A model generated the notes under the pieces. That model searched no databases. It was given only the letters and a program-made list of their open reading frames with translations, and had not been told where the DNA came from. The position numbers and the translations under genes are program-made. Positions 26,238 to 34,794 of a stretch of 64,000 nucleotides of DNA are shown here, piece by piece. Source of the DNA: Pseudomonas antarctica (GTDB lineage: Bacteria > Pseudomonadota > Gammaproteobacteria > Pseudomonadales > Pseudomonadaceae); contig NZ_CP015600.1 in the NCBI RefSeq assembly GCF_001647715.1, forward strand, positions 4,340,001 through 4,404,000, written 5' to 3'. Position 1 is the first letter of the stretch. The number at the start of each line of letters is the position of its first letter.

Positions 26238-26405
26238 ATGAATCGCCAGAAAAAACTCAAGCAGCTCTTTAAGGCCAAAGCCAAAAAAGCCAGCGCCAAA
26301 TTGGCGCCGAAAAGCAAAGATAAGTACATCAGCAAAGCCGACCGCGCGAAACTGGACGCTGAGGCTGATCAAGCCTCAACCAGCGCCGGCGACACGCCCA
26401 GCTGA
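26238..26405 (+). CDS. DUF2986 family lysine-rich small protein
   Basis: A 55-residue basic protein, MNRQKKLKQLFKAKAKKASA then KLAPKSKDKYISKADRAKL, matching the DUF2986 pattern. It probably binds nucleic acid, but that is inferred from charge only. Its last 30 bp overlap the end of the convergent GlxA-family gene. Confidence 0.7.
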   Translation: MNRQKKLKQLFKAKAKKASAKLAPKSKDKYISKADRAKLDAEADQASTSAGDTPS

Positions 26406-27359
26406 AGGCGTCCCCGCTTCATATTTGCCCCAGATGCGCCGCAGATGGCGCGCCGAACCAAAGCCTGCGCGCTCGGCGACGGTTTCAATGTCCAGGGTCG
26501 ACTCAACCAGTAACTCACGGGCCACGGTTAACCGCAGCGTGTGCAGATAGTCCAGCGGACTGATGCCGACATGCTCGTGGAACAAACGCGCCAGGTGCCG
26601 GCTACTGGTGCAGGCCAGGCTGGCCATGCGCGTGACGGTCCACACCTCACACGGCGCAGCGGCGATTGCGTCCTGCACCCGGTGCACGGCCGGGTGCAGG
26701 TGGTTGCGCCCGGCTATCCACGGCGAAAGCTGCGGATCGGCGCCGCTGCGACGCATGTACACCACCATATCCCGCGCGACGGCGCAGGCCAGCCGGGGCC
26801 CGGCCAGCTGAGCGACAAGGTGCAGCATCAGGTCGATGCCCGCTGTCACACCGGCACTGCAACTGACCGGGCCGTCGGTGACGTAAAGGCGGTTTTCCAA
26901 CACCCGGGCCTTGGGGGCCAGGGCTTGTAACGTCGGGCATAGCGCGTGGTGCGTGGTGCATTGGCGTCCGTCGAGCAGGCCTGCACGGGCGGCACTCAAG
27001 GCACCTGCGCAAACGCACACCAGCCGCTCACCCGACGGCGCGAATACATTTTGCAGCCACTGGGTCAGCGTATTGCTGGCCGACTCGAACGCCTGCCGGC
27101 GCTGCGGCGTAACCTTCGAGGTCGAGCCCACCAACACCACCAGCGTGCCCGGCGCCAGGGTTGACGGAAGCGGCGCCAGTCCCGTCAGGGGCAAGCCGAT
27201 GGACGTTTGCAGGGATTGCACCGGGCTGACGTACTGTAAATCGAAGTCGATGGCCGCCGGGTCCTCGACTTGAGCGGCAAGGCGCAGCACCTCGGCAGGG
27301 CCCGCCAGGTCCAGCATCAGCACGTTGGGCAAGAGTACGAACAGCACCGGCACCGTCAT
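26376..27359 (-). CDS. GlxA-family (DJ-1/AraC) transcriptional regulator
   Basis: A 327-residue protein. The N-terminal about 190 residues form a DJ-1/PfpI-like domain (FVLLPNVLMLDLAGPAEVLR) with a Cys at the elbow (VCVCAGA). The C-terminal third is an AraC-type double HTH (SLACTSSRHLARLFHEHVGISP; ERAGFGSARHLRRIWGKY). The gene starts 4 bp after the cysteine hydrolase stop, so they form an operon, and it probably regulates that hydrolase. Effector unknown. Confidence 0.9.
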   Translation of the reverse strand: MTVPVLFVLLPNVLMLDLAGPAEVLRLAAQVEDPAAIDFDLQYVSPVQSLQTSIGLPLTGLAPLPSTLAPGTLVVLVGSTSKVTPQRRQAFESASNTLTQWLQNVFAPSGERLVCVCAGALSAARAGLLDGRQCTTHHALCPTLQALAPKARVLENRLYVTDGPVSCSAGVTAGIDLMLHLVAQLAGPRLACAVARDMVVYMRRSGADPQLSPWIAGRNHLHPAVHRVQDAIAAAPCEVWTVTRMASLACTSSRHLARLFHEHVGISPLDYLHTLRLTVARELLVESTLDIETVAERAGFGSARHLRRIWGKYEAGTPSAGRVAGAG

Positions 27360-27363
27360 GGAT

Positions 27364-27906
27364 TCACCCCTCCAACGCCTGGGCCACCGTCACGATGCGG
27401 GCAAAACGCCCTTCCAGTACCAGTTCAGTGCGCTCGCGAATCTGTGCCGGGGTGTAAACCCGACCGCTGCGGGCGTGGGTCATGGGGAAGGTCAACGTCG
27501 CCTCGCTGACGAAATCCACACTGAGGCCGCTGTCCGACGCCTGGCGCGTGGTGGTTTCACAGCACTGTTCGGTCCGAATGCCACTGATGATCACCGTGGT
27601 AACTCCCATCTCCGTGAGCCGGGCCGCCAGCGGCGTTCCAGCGAAGGCGCTGTGGTAGCGCTTGTGGATGATCAAGTCGGGGTTGATCGACAACTCGCTC
27701 AACGCCCTGACATTGCCCGACGCCAGCGAGAAATGCCCCTGGTCTTCGACATGGAAGACTTGTATCACCGGGATGCCTTGTTGAACACACCCGTCGATGA
27801 GCGCCTGTTGTTTTTCAAGGTAATCCGGCAGGTCATTTTCGGACCAGTAGGTTGAATGGCGAAACGAATGTTGCGCATCGATTACGACAAGGGCTTTGCG
27901 GCTCAT
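27364..27906 (-). CDS. isochorismatase-family cysteine hydrolase
   Basis: A 180-residue cysteine hydrolase. The catalytic triad is visible: Asp in VVIDAQHSF (residue 10), Lys in HKRYHSAF and Cys in GIRTEQCCETT. Family members hydrolyse isochorismate, nicotinamide or carbamoyl compounds; the EQCCETT motif is common in nicotinamidase-related proteins of unknown substrate. First gene of an operon with the GlxA-family regulator. Confidence 0.88.
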   Translation of the reverse strand: MSRKALVVIDAQHSFRHSTYWSENDLPDYLEKQQALIDGCVQQGIPVIQVFHVEDQGHFSLASGNVRALSELSINPDLIIHKRYHSAFAGTPLAARLTEMGVTTVIISGIRTEQCCETTTRQASDSGLSVDFVSEATLTFPMTHARSGRVYTPAQIRERTELVLEGRFARIVTVAQALEG

Positions 27907-28041
27907 GATGTGTCCTCTGGGCTTGCATTACGGTGAGTGATGCAAGCCATGGTAGGCACACAAGCGAATGAGCAACAGACGCGTGCCGGACCACTTAAGG
28001 ACCGATTCGGACATCAATTACAACCGGCAACGCGTGTGCAA

Positions 28042-28467
28042 TTACTTGGCGAAGAGCTGGCTCATGTCCTTGAACGCCTTGAACTCCAGCGCGTTGCCGC
28101 AGGGGTCGAACAGGAACATGGTGGCCTGCTCACCCACCTGGCCCTGGAAACGAATGTAGGGCTCGATCACAAACCGGGTTTCACGCGCTCTGAGCCGATC
28201 CGCCAAGGCTTCCCACTGGTCCCAGTGCAGGATGATGCCGAAATGCGGGACCGGTACGTCGTGGCCGTCGACCGAGTTGGCGTGCACCGATGCCTGGGAT
28301 TCAGTCTTGGGGTGTTCGTGGATAACCAGCTGGTGGCCGTAGAAGTCGAAATCGACCCATTGGGCGCTGGAACGGCCTTCGGAGAGCCCGAACACGTCGC
28401 CGTAGAAGTGGCGAGCGGCGGCGAGGTCGTAGACGGGAATCGCTAAATGAAAGGGCGAAAGGCTCAC
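28042..28467 (-). CDS. VOC (glyoxalase/bleomycin resistance/dioxygenase) family protein
   Basis: A 141-residue single-domain VOC protein: [21 protein letters not shown] at the N-terminus, and [15 protein letters not shown] at the C-terminus. Metal ligands fit H8, a central HFGIIL His and the Glu in ALEFK. Such proteins act as isomerases, thiol transferases or dioxygenases; the substrate is not evident. Single leftward gene. Confidence 0.87.
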   Translation of the reverse strand: MSLSPFHLAIPVYDLAAARHFYGDVFGLSEGRSSAQWVDFDFYGHQLVIHEHPKTESQASVHANSVDGHDVPVPHFGIILHWDQWEALADRLRARETRFVIEPYIRFQGQVGEQATMFLFDPCGNALEFKAFKDMSQLFAK

Positions 28468-28577
28468 GGTGACTACCTGCAGGTTCTGTGGGTTAGAACA
28501 CGATTCTTCACCAGAACGACGGGGTGATAAAGCGGATATCTTTCACCCTGAGCCTCAATTTTTTCGATGCTCGCGCC

Positions 28578-29453
28578 CTACTTCGCAGCGTCCAGCACTT
28601 CCATGACGCACGCCCTGAATAACTCGAAGAGTGGCAGTTGGCGCTGGGTGTACTTGGTCAGCAGCACGATTTCACGAAAGAACGTGAGTTTGTCCAGGCG
28701 CAATACCCGCACGTCGCTGTCGTGCTCCAGCCACAAGCCGGCCATGGGCACCAGGGAAACGCCGAGGCCGCTGCGGACCATCTTGACGATGGCATCCAGC
28801 TCGTCGAGTTCGAGGGTTGGTTGCGTGTGTAGCTTTTGCTCCTTGAGAAACTGCGTGACCTGACGCCCGCCGAACGAGCCGCGGTCGTAACGCACAAAGG
28901 GCTGCTCGCGAAGGATTTGCAACGGGTCCTCGCCCTGCACGTCCCTGGCGGTGATCAGTACGAAGGGCTCGCGGGCAATGACTTCGACACTCAGGTCTTT
29001 GGGCAGGTTGAACGGCGGGCGGATCATGATCGCCAGGTCCAGCTCGCCGGCGTCGACCTGGCTGAGCAAGTTCAGCGAAACGCCGGGCACCAGGTTGACC
29101 TCAATGAACGGCGCACGACGCTTGAGGGCCACCAGCGCCTGGGGCAGGAGGCCGGTTTGCACACTGCCGATGGCACCGATACGCAACGAACCCTGAAAGT
29201 TGTTCGCGCTGTCGGGGGTGCCCATACGCGAGAAGATATCGAGGATCTCCTCCGCCAGCGGCACCGCACGCTGCCCCGCGGAGTTGAGCGTGGCAGAGCG
29301 GCCGGTGCGATCGAACAGCTTGACCCCGAGCGCGTCCTCAAGGTGCTTGATCTGCGCGCTCACGGCCGATTGCGTCAGCCCCACGTGCTGGCCGGCAGCG
29401 GCAAAGGTGCCGCGCCGCGCAGCGCTCACAAAGGTCCTTAGTTCTCGAATCAT
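28578..29453 (-). CDS. LysR-family transcriptional regulator
   Basis: A 291-residue LysR regulator with HTH RGTFAAAGQHVGLTQSAVSAQI (about 14-35) and an effector domain starting SLRIGAIGSVQTGLLP. It starts 27 bp after the stop of the YeeE/YedE transporter gene, in the same direction, so it probably belongs to that operon and may regulate sulfur-compound uptake. Confidence 0.9.
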   Translation of the reverse strand: MIRELRTFVSAARRGTFAAAGQHVGLTQSAVSAQIKHLEDALGVKLFDRTGRSATLNSAGQRAVPLAEEILDIFSRMGTPDSANNFQGSLRIGAIGSVQTGLLPQALVALKRRAPFIEVNLVPGVSLNLLSQVDAGELDLAIMIRPPFNLPKDLSVEVIAREPFVLITARDVQGEDPLQILREQPFVRYDRGSFGGRQVTQFLKEQKLHTQPTLELDELDAIVKMVRSGLGVSLVPMAGLWLEHDSDVRVLRLDKLTFFREIVLLTKYTQRQLPLFELFRACVMEVLDAAK

Positions 29454-29480
29454 GCGGGTACCCTACTGGTTGTTTTGCGC

Positions 29481-30692
29481 TCAGCAACCGCTCAACGCCA
29501 CCTGCGGCCGCTCGCCCGCAAAGAACCATGGCCGCAACCGCACGCCCACGCTGTTACCGATAAACGCCGCCACCAACCATACCCAGCCATGCAGGCTGCC
29601 CGAGGCGATACCGCTAAAGTACGCGCCGATATTGCAACCGTACGCCAGCCGCGACCCGTAACCCAGCAACAAGCCACCGATCACCGCCGCCACCAGCGAG
29701 CGCGCCGGGATGTTCAGGCTGGGGGCGAAACGCCCGGCCAGGCCTGCCGCCAACAGCGCACCAAGAACGATGCCGATGTCCATCACGCTGGTGATGTCTT
29801 CCCATACCGGCGCGGCGAGGGCCTTGGCATTGCCCGGCATCTGCCAGAACGCCCAACTGGCCACATCAACCCCCAACCCGCTCGCCACCTTGGCCCCCCA
29901 CAGCGCGAACGCCGAAGTAATGCCCCACGGCCGCCCGGCCAATGCCAGGGTCGCGTAGTTGAGCAGTGCCAGGCCAATCGCGCCCCACACCAATGGCCAT
30001 GGCCCGCGCAGGAAGCGGCGCAGACCGATGTGTTCGCTGGTTACGCCCGCCTCAAGCTGGCCATGCCGGCGTTTTTCCAGGCGTACGGTGATGGCGGCGA
30101 TAAGGCCGAACGCAGCCAGGCTGACGACCAATGCCGGCAACACGCCGAAGCTTTTGACAATTGAAACCGCCGGGAACGCCGGCAACGCAAACCACCAATC
30201 AACATGGTGCGTAGCGATCAACGAACCGCAAATAAAGAACAACAGTGTCACCAGCATGCGCGCATTCCCGCCGCCCACGGTGAACAGCGTGCCCGACGCA
30301 CAACCGCCGCCCAACTGCATGCCGATGCCGAAAATAAACGCCCCAAACACCACCGACACGCCGGCCGGCGCCACCAGCCCAACCACCGGCTGACCGAACA
30401 ACGTGCCGGCCCCCAGCGCCGGGAAAAACAACAGCACCGCCACGGCCAGCATCACCATCTGCGCACGCAAACCGGCGCCGCGCCGATCATTGATAAACAC
30501 ACGCCAGGCCGAAGTGAAGCCGAAGGCGGCGTGGTACAAGGTCAAGCCCAGCGCGGCACCGACCACCAGCAACAACACTTGGCGCGGGCCAACGCTGTTT
30601 TGCAGGAACACGGCGCCGACTACCAGGACGATAAAGGCCACCAGCGGCGCGAAGGGCTTGCGCGCGGGCGTCAGGGGAAGCGAGGTGCTCAT
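29481..30692 (-). CDS. YeeE/YedE (TsuA-like) sulfur compound transporter
   Basis: A 403-residue inner-membrane protein with about ten helices. The two family motifs with functional cysteines are present: LGGGCASGTLFTVGGGN and YGCNIGAYFSG. TsuA of this family transports thiosulfate; other members are tied to selenium or sulfide. ATG 30692 starts a short cytoplasmic lead before the first helix (LVAFIVLVVGAVFL). Co-directional with the LysR gene 27 bp downstream. Confidence 0.88.
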   Translation of the reverse strand: MSTSLPLTPARKPFAPLVAFIVLVVGAVFLQNSVGPRQVLLLVVGAALGLTLYHAAFGFTSAWRVFINDRRGAGLRAQMVMLAVAVLLFFPALGAGTLFGQPVVGLVAPAGVSVVFGAFIFGIGMQLGGGCASGTLFTVGGGNARMLVTLLFFICGSLIATHHVDWWFALPAFPAVSIVKSFGVLPALVVSLAAFGLIAAITVRLEKRRHGQLEAGVTSEHIGLRRFLRGPWPLVWGAIGLALLNYATLALAGRPWGITSAFALWGAKVASGLGVDVASWAFWQMPGNAKALAAPVWEDITSVMDIGIVLGALLAAGLAGRFAPSLNIPARSLVAAVIGGLLLGYGSRLAYGCNIGAYFSGIASGSLHGWVWLVAAFIGNSVGVRLRPWFFAGERPQVALSGC

Positions 30693-30767
30693 GGCGAATC
30701 TCAGTCTGTTTGAATCGGGTGGGTTGGATGACGGCAAGTATAAACCCAGACTGGTACCATTCAGGGC

Positions 30768-30869
30768 ATGGCTCCTACGCTTGCAACGTTGAATGAACAC
30801 CTGTCGCCCCAGGCACACGACGAACTCGCCGCTGCGATGAAATGGCTGGAGCGCTTCGCTGATTTTTGA
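30768..30869 (+). CDS. possible 33-residue protein
   Basis: Frame MAPTLATLNEHLSPQAHDEL then AAAMKWLERFADF, stop TGA. Amphipathic helix-like, no known family. It precedes another short frame (30892) and the MFS gene. It may be a genuine small gene or part of a broken one; the ribosome site (CAGGGC) is very close to the ATG. Confidence 0.3.
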   Translation: MAPTLATLNEHLSPQAHDELAAAMKWLERFADF

Positions 30870-30891
30870 ACGACCTGATTGAGGAAATAGC

Positions 30892-31032
30892 ATGGCTGCC
30901 ACCTCGCTGGACGCAACAATTGCTCTGATCATCGAAGCGCACGCCTACAGCCTGCAACACGTATTGCCCACGCCGGGCGAATCGGGCACGGCGCAGACCC
31001 TCCTCGGGTTGCTCAAAAAAAGGGGGAACTGA
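30892..31032 (+). CDS. possible 46-residue protein upstream of MFS gene
   Basis: ATG 30892 follows a good ribosome site (GAGGAAATAGC). It encodes MAATSLDATIALIIEAHAYS and ends TLLGLLKKRGN. It stops 7 bp before the MFS start, so translational coupling is plausible. No family recognised. The run of A and G at its end also supplies the MFS ribosome site. Confidence 0.4.
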   Translation: MAATSLDATIALIIEAHAYSLQHVLPTPGESGTAQTLLGLLKKRGN

Positions 31033-31039
31033 AGCCGTC

Positions 31040-32257
31040 ATGAGTTTCCTCGGTACTTTCCGCTCCCTGCGCAGCCCCAACTACCGCATCTGGGCCGCTG
31101 GCGCATTGGTGTCCAACGTCGGCACCTGGATGCAGCGCACCGCCCAGGACTGGCTGGTGCTCACCCAGCTCACCCCGCACAACGCCGCCGCCGTGGGCAT
31201 CGTCATGGCGTTGCAGTTCGGGCCGCAGCTGTTGTTGCTGCCCTGGACCGGTTTTGCGGCCGACCACTACGACCAACGCAAGCTGCTGATTACCACCCAG
31301 GCGGTCATGGGCGTACTGGCGCTGACACTGGGGGTGTTTACCATCACCGGCTTCGTGCAGCTCTGGCACGTGTACGTGTTTGCGTTTTTATCAGGGTGTG
31401 CCTCGGCATTCGATGCACCGGTGCGGCAGATTTTCGTGGCGGAGCTGGTGGGCGAGAAGGACTTGTCCAATGCCATCGCACTCAACTCAACGTCATTCAA
31501 TATGGCGCGCATGATCGGCCCGGCGGTGGCGGGCGTGACCATCGCCTCGGTCGGCACCGGCTGGGCGTTCCTGCTCAATGGCTCGAGCTTTTTTGCGGTG
31601 CTGGCGTCACTGTTTTTCCTGCGGGTATCGGGCCTGCATGCCAAGGCGCGCGCCCCACGAACCAAAGGCAGCCTTACCGAGGGCATGCGTTATGTGTGGG
31701 CGCGGCCGGACCTGAAGGCAATCTTGCTGATGCTGTTTCTGATCGGCACCTTCGGCATGAACTTCCCGATTTTTATCTCGACCATGGCCGTCAGCGTGTT
31801 CAATGCCGATGCGCGTGGCTACGGCCTGCTGACGTCGACCCTGGCCATCGGCACCATCGCCGGGGCGTTGATTGCCGCGGGCAGTGAACGACCGCAGTTC
31901 AAGTCACTGTTGACCGGTGCAGCGGTGTTCGGGTTTGGCTGTTTCCTGGCGGCCCTGGCGCCCAATTACTGGATGTTCGCGATTGCGCTGGTGATCATCG
32001 GCGTGGGCGCGATGACGTTCAGCAACACCACCAACAGCTTGATGCAACTCACCACTGAGCCGGCCATGCGCGGCCGGGTGATCGCCCTGCGCGTCGCCGT
32101 TGCACTGGGTGGCACGCCGATTGGCGCGCCCATCGTCGGCTGGGTGGCCGACCATCTGGGCCCGCGCTGGGCACTGGTGGTCGGCGCGGTGTCCGGCATT
32201 CTGGCGGTTGGCGTGGCGCTTTACACCCTCAGGCGCCAGTTGGATAAGCCCAAGTAG
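31040..32257 (+). CDS. MFS transporter (enterobactin-exporter-like, DUF894)
   Basis: A 405-residue major facilitator protein with about twelve helices. The start LGTFRSLRSPNYRIWAAG and GTWMQRTAQDWLVL are typical of the EntS/MFS_3 group, as are FDAPVRQIFVAELVG and SFNMARMIGPAVAG. These export siderophores or unidentified small molecules. It may be co-transcribed with the 46-residue frame upstream; a metal-sensor gene follows after a 90-bp gap. Confidence 0.9.
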   Translation: MSFLGTFRSLRSPNYRIWAAGALVSNVGTWMQRTAQDWLVLTQLTPHNAAAVGIVMALQFGPQLLLLPWTGFAADHYDQRKLLITTQAVMGVLALTLGVFTITGFVQLWHVYVFAFLSGCASAFDAPVRQIFVAELVGEKDLSNAIALNSTSFNMARMIGPAVAGVTIASVGTGWAFLLNGSSFFAVLASLFFLRVSGLHAKARAPRTKGSLTEGMRYVWARPDLKAILLMLFLIGTFGMNFPIFISTMAVSVFNADARGYGLLTSTLAIGTIAGALIAAGSERPQFKSLLTGAAVFGFGCFLAALAPNYWMFAIALVIIGVGAMTFSNTTNSLMQLTTEPAMRGRVIALRVAVALGGTPIGAPIVGWVADHLGPRWALVVGAVSGILAVGVALYTLRRQLDKPK

Positions 32258-32290
32258 CCGCCTTGAGAACTTCGCCGCAGCCGCCACGTT

Positions 32291-32346
32291 GCATAGGGGG
32301 GCGGGGTATGCAATGATCCGCCCCCTCATAGGTAGGGGGGGTATAT
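32291..32346. promoter_or_regulatory. two G-tract operators for the RcnR-type sensor
   Basis: GCATAGGGGGGCGGGGTATGC (32291-32311, GCATA/TATGC around a G-tract) and ATAGGTAGGGGGGGTATAT (32328-32346). RcnR/CsoR-family sites are inverted TA-rich arms around a G/C tract. The second abuts the GTG start at 32348, so its G-tract probably also serves as ribosome site. Confidence 0.65.
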
Positions 32347-32347
32347 T

Positions 32348-32623
32348 GTGGGCCACATCGCCGCAAACAAAGACAGCTTGATCAAGCGCGTCAAACGCAT
32401 CGCCGGGCAGATCCAGGCGGTTGAAAGAGCGCTGGAGTCGGACCTCGACTGCGCCAAGACGCTGCACCTGGTGGCCGCCACACGCGGCGCCATCAACGGC
32501 TTGATGGAAGAAATTATCGAAGACCATGCCAGGGCGCATGTGGCCGATCCCGCCCTCAGCGAGGAAGCCCGCGCACGCGGCGTTGAAGAACTGCTGGAAG
32601 CCATTCGGCGGTACTCCAAATGA
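32348..32623 (+). CDS. RcnR/DmeR-type nickel/cobalt-sensing repressor
   Basis: A 91-residue all-helical CsoR/RcnR-family repressor. Its metal fingerprint is exactly that of RcnR: H3, C35, H60 and H64, unlike FrmR or CsoR. Basic helix residues KRVKRIAGQIQA contact DNA. It should bind the G-tract sites upstream and release them on Ni(II) or Co(II). The start is GTG 32348; this places His at position 3, which supports it. Its stop overlaps the start of the CDF transporter gene (ATGA). Confidence 0.9.
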   Translation: MGHIAANKDSLIKRVKRIAGQIQAVERALESDLDCAKTLHLVAATRGAINGLMEEIIEDHARAHVADPALSEEARARGVEELLEAIRRYSK

Positions 32624-33540
32624 ACGCCCTCCCTAGTGCTCACACGCACGAACATGTCTTCCTCGGTTCGGCCCATGACGAAAACGCCAAACGCACCCTG
32701 TGGGTGGTGATGCTGACGGTGGTGATGATGGTCGCGGAAATTGCCGCCGGGGCCTTGACCGGTTCCATGGCGCTCATGGCGGACGGCTTTCACATGGCTA
32801 CCCATGCGGCGGCGCTGGGCATTGCCGCTGCGGCCTACGCCTACGCCAGGCGCAATGCGAGTAACTCACGCTACAGCTTCGGCACCGGCAAAGTCGGCGA
32901 CCTGGGTGGCTTCGCCTCGGCGCTTATCCTGGCGCTGGTGTCCTTGGGCATTGGTGTCGAGTCGGTGATGCGCTTGCTGCAGCCGGCTGAAGTGCAGTTT
33001 GGTACAGCCACGCTGATTGCGGTGGTGGGGCTGGCAGTAAATGTCATCAGCGCGCTGTTGCTGGGCCACGGTCACAGCCACGGGCATGATCATGACCACG
33101 ACCACGACCACGACCATCATGGCCACGACAACAACATGCGCTCAGCCTACGTGCATGTGCTCGCCGATGCGCTGACCTCTGTGCTCGCCATCGCCGCGTT
33201 GCTGGCCGGCCGTTATCTGGGCTGGGTGTGGCTGGACCCGGCGATGGGTATCGTCGGCGCGGTGGTGATTGCGCGGTGGTCCTGGAGCTTGATGCGTACG
33301 ACCGCTGGCGTATTGCTGGATCAAACCGATGAACACGTCGCCGCAGAAATTCGTGAACTCGTCGAACAACCCGGTGATGCGACGATTACCGATCTGCACG
33401 TGTGGCGCGTCGGCCCCGACGCGCACGCGGCCATCGTCAGCGTGGTGGGCCGCTCGACCACCGATGCCGAAAGCATTCGCGAGCGCCTCAAACCGGTGCA
33501 TGAAGTGAGCCACCTCACCGTTGAATTTCGTGCGGCCTAG
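32620..33540 (+). CDS. dmeF: CDF-family cobalt/nickel/zinc efflux protein DmeF
   Basis: A 306-residue cation diffusion facilitator with six membrane helices. SLMADGFHM-type metal site: LMADGFHMATHAAALG on helix 2 and HVLADALTSVLAI on helix 5. Between helices 4 and 5 lies a His/Asp run (GHGHSHGHDHDHDHD), a metal-collecting loop. The C-terminal domain is cytoplasmic. Together with the overlapping RcnR-type sensor it forms a dmeR-dmeF unit that pumps Co/Ni to the periplasm. Confidence 0.92.
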   Translation: MNALPSAHTHEHVFLGSAHDENAKRTLWVVMLTVVMMVAEIAAGALTGSMALMADGFHMATHAAALGIAAAAYAYARRNASNSRYSFGTGKVGDLGGFASALILALVSLGIGVESVMRLLQPAEVQFGTATLIAVVGLAVNVISALLLGHGHSHGHDHDHDHDHDHHGHDNNMRSAYVHVLADALTSVLAIAALLAGRYLGWVWLDPAMGIVGAVVIARWSWSLMRTTAGVLLDQTDEHVAAEIRELVEQPGDATITDLHVWRVGPDAHAAIVSVVGRSTTDAESIRERLKPVHEVSHLTVEFRAA

Positions 33541-33573
33541 CCGCGCGCCCCACTAGCAAACCCAGGTGAACCT

Positions 33574-33753
33574 TTGGCTAAAGATATCGAGAACCCCTGC
33601 ATCTCCACCTGCCAGCTCAGTGGCGATCTATGCGTCAGCTGTGGACGGAGCAAGGACGACATCCGTAAGTGGAAGCGCATGAAACGCCCGGAGAAAATGG
33701 CCGCCGTACAACGCGCGACGTTGCGGTTGAAGGCGCTGAAGAAGGCCAAGTAA
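33574..33753 (+). CDS. DUF1289 family protein
   Basis: A 59-residue protein with the DUF1289 cysteine pattern: NPCISTCQLSGDLCVSCGRS, followed by IRKWKRM. The four Cys may bind a metal or Fe-S cluster. No ATG is available; TTG at 33574 with AGG seven bases upstream is the likely start. It follows dmeF by 33 bp and may share its transcript. Confidence 0.8.
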   Translation: MAKDIENPCISTCQLSGDLCVSCGRSKDDIRKWKRMKRPEKMAAVQRATLRLKALKKAK

Positions 33754-33787
33754 GGCTGGCGGTTCTGCCAGCCTTGGGGGTGTCACA

Positions 33788-34654
33788 TCACGTGCGCCCC
33801 ACCGAGCCTGTGACCGGAAGATTACCCAGCAACTTGAGCCCGGTGCTTTTCACGAAGGTGTCGTAGTCCATCGGCTTTTGGATACGGGTTTCAGCATTGG
33901 GCAGCACGTAGGCCCAGGCGCGTTTCGACGAAGCGTCGTAGACCAGTTTGAACAGGCGCGTCGGTACCCAGACCTTGTTGTCACCGACGGTGCTGTAGCC
34001 CGCGTCAAACAGCGGCCCGGTAAACACAAACACATCGCCGCCGGCTCGCACGGCAAACTTGCGCACGTCCGCCTCGACCTTGCTCCAGATCTTGCGGTTG
34101 TTGGTGGGGTCTTGCGGCACCATGTTCGACAGCGCGAAAGACTGGGCCATGGCATTGGCGTTCGGCGCATCCGCAGCCGGGGACTGGTGGCCACGATCCA
34201 CAGCCGGTTGCTGGCCGCGGTAGTCGCTCAATTCCGCGCGCGCGCCTTTGGGAATGCGCGGGTCCGGGTAGAACTGGTTGGTGCGCTCCTCGCCTTTGGC
34301 ATCCTTCAACTGGGCGGCATTCAAGCGTTCGACCACCACCAGCGGCGTCTTGCTGGTTTGCGAGTAGAGCACCGCAAAGTTGTCGGAACACAGGGCCAGG
34401 GGTTTCATCGTGGCGGGCACGGTGGCCGTGTTGATGGGCGTGGCGCCTGGGAACAGGTCGACGCAGCCGTCGAATGAAGGCTGTTTTTCTTTGCTGGAAT
34501 AAAGGTCGAGGGCCGCGTGCTGGCTGATCGAGCCGGAGCGAGAGGCGTGTTCCGGGGCGGGTAACTTGATAAGGTCCAGCAGGCCACGGGCTTGTACCCC
34601 AGTGGAAAGCAAAACAAGGGCCGACAGCCCAACTGCAATTTTGCGCAGGTGCAT
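33788..34654 (-). CDS. secreted DNA/RNA non-specific endonuclease
   Basis: A 288-residue nuclease of the NUC1/EndA beta-beta-alpha-metal type. A signal peptide (MHLRKIAVGLSALVLLSTGVQA) exports it. The active-site motif DRGHQSPAAD carries the catalytic His, followed by NMVPQDPTNN with the Mg-binding Asn. It degrades DNA or RNA outside the cytoplasm, for nutrient use or competition. Single leftward gene. Confidence 0.9.
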   Translation of the reverse strand: MHLRKIAVGLSALVLLSTGVQARGLLDLIKLPAPEHASRSGSISQHAALDLYSSKEKQPSFDGCVDLFPGATPINTATVPATMKPLALCSDNFAVLYSQTSKTPLVVVERLNAAQLKDAKGEERTNQFYPDPRIPKGARAELSDYRGQQPAVDRGHQSPAADAPNANAMAQSFALSNMVPQDPTNNRKIWSKVEADVRKFAVRAGGDVFVFTGPLFDAGYSTVGDNKVWVPTRLFKLVYDASSKRAWAYVLPNAETRIQKPMDYDTFVKSTGLKLLGNLPVTGSVGRT

Positions 34655-34794
34655 GCATTACTTCTTCGAAAGGGAGTGAGGCGGCAGGCTCCGAAAAACG
34701 GAGCCAAGTGAATGATCTTACGAGGTTTATTGACCGTCGCAAGGCCTATTAGTGCTGCCCCCTTCCCACTCTTTAATGACTTAGTGCCGACGTC

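Noticed and set aside
33078..33126. Short tandem repeat that could look like a repeat array
   Set aside because: It is the His/Asp-coding run of DmeF (alternating CAC/GAC-type codons), not a CRISPR or independent repeat.
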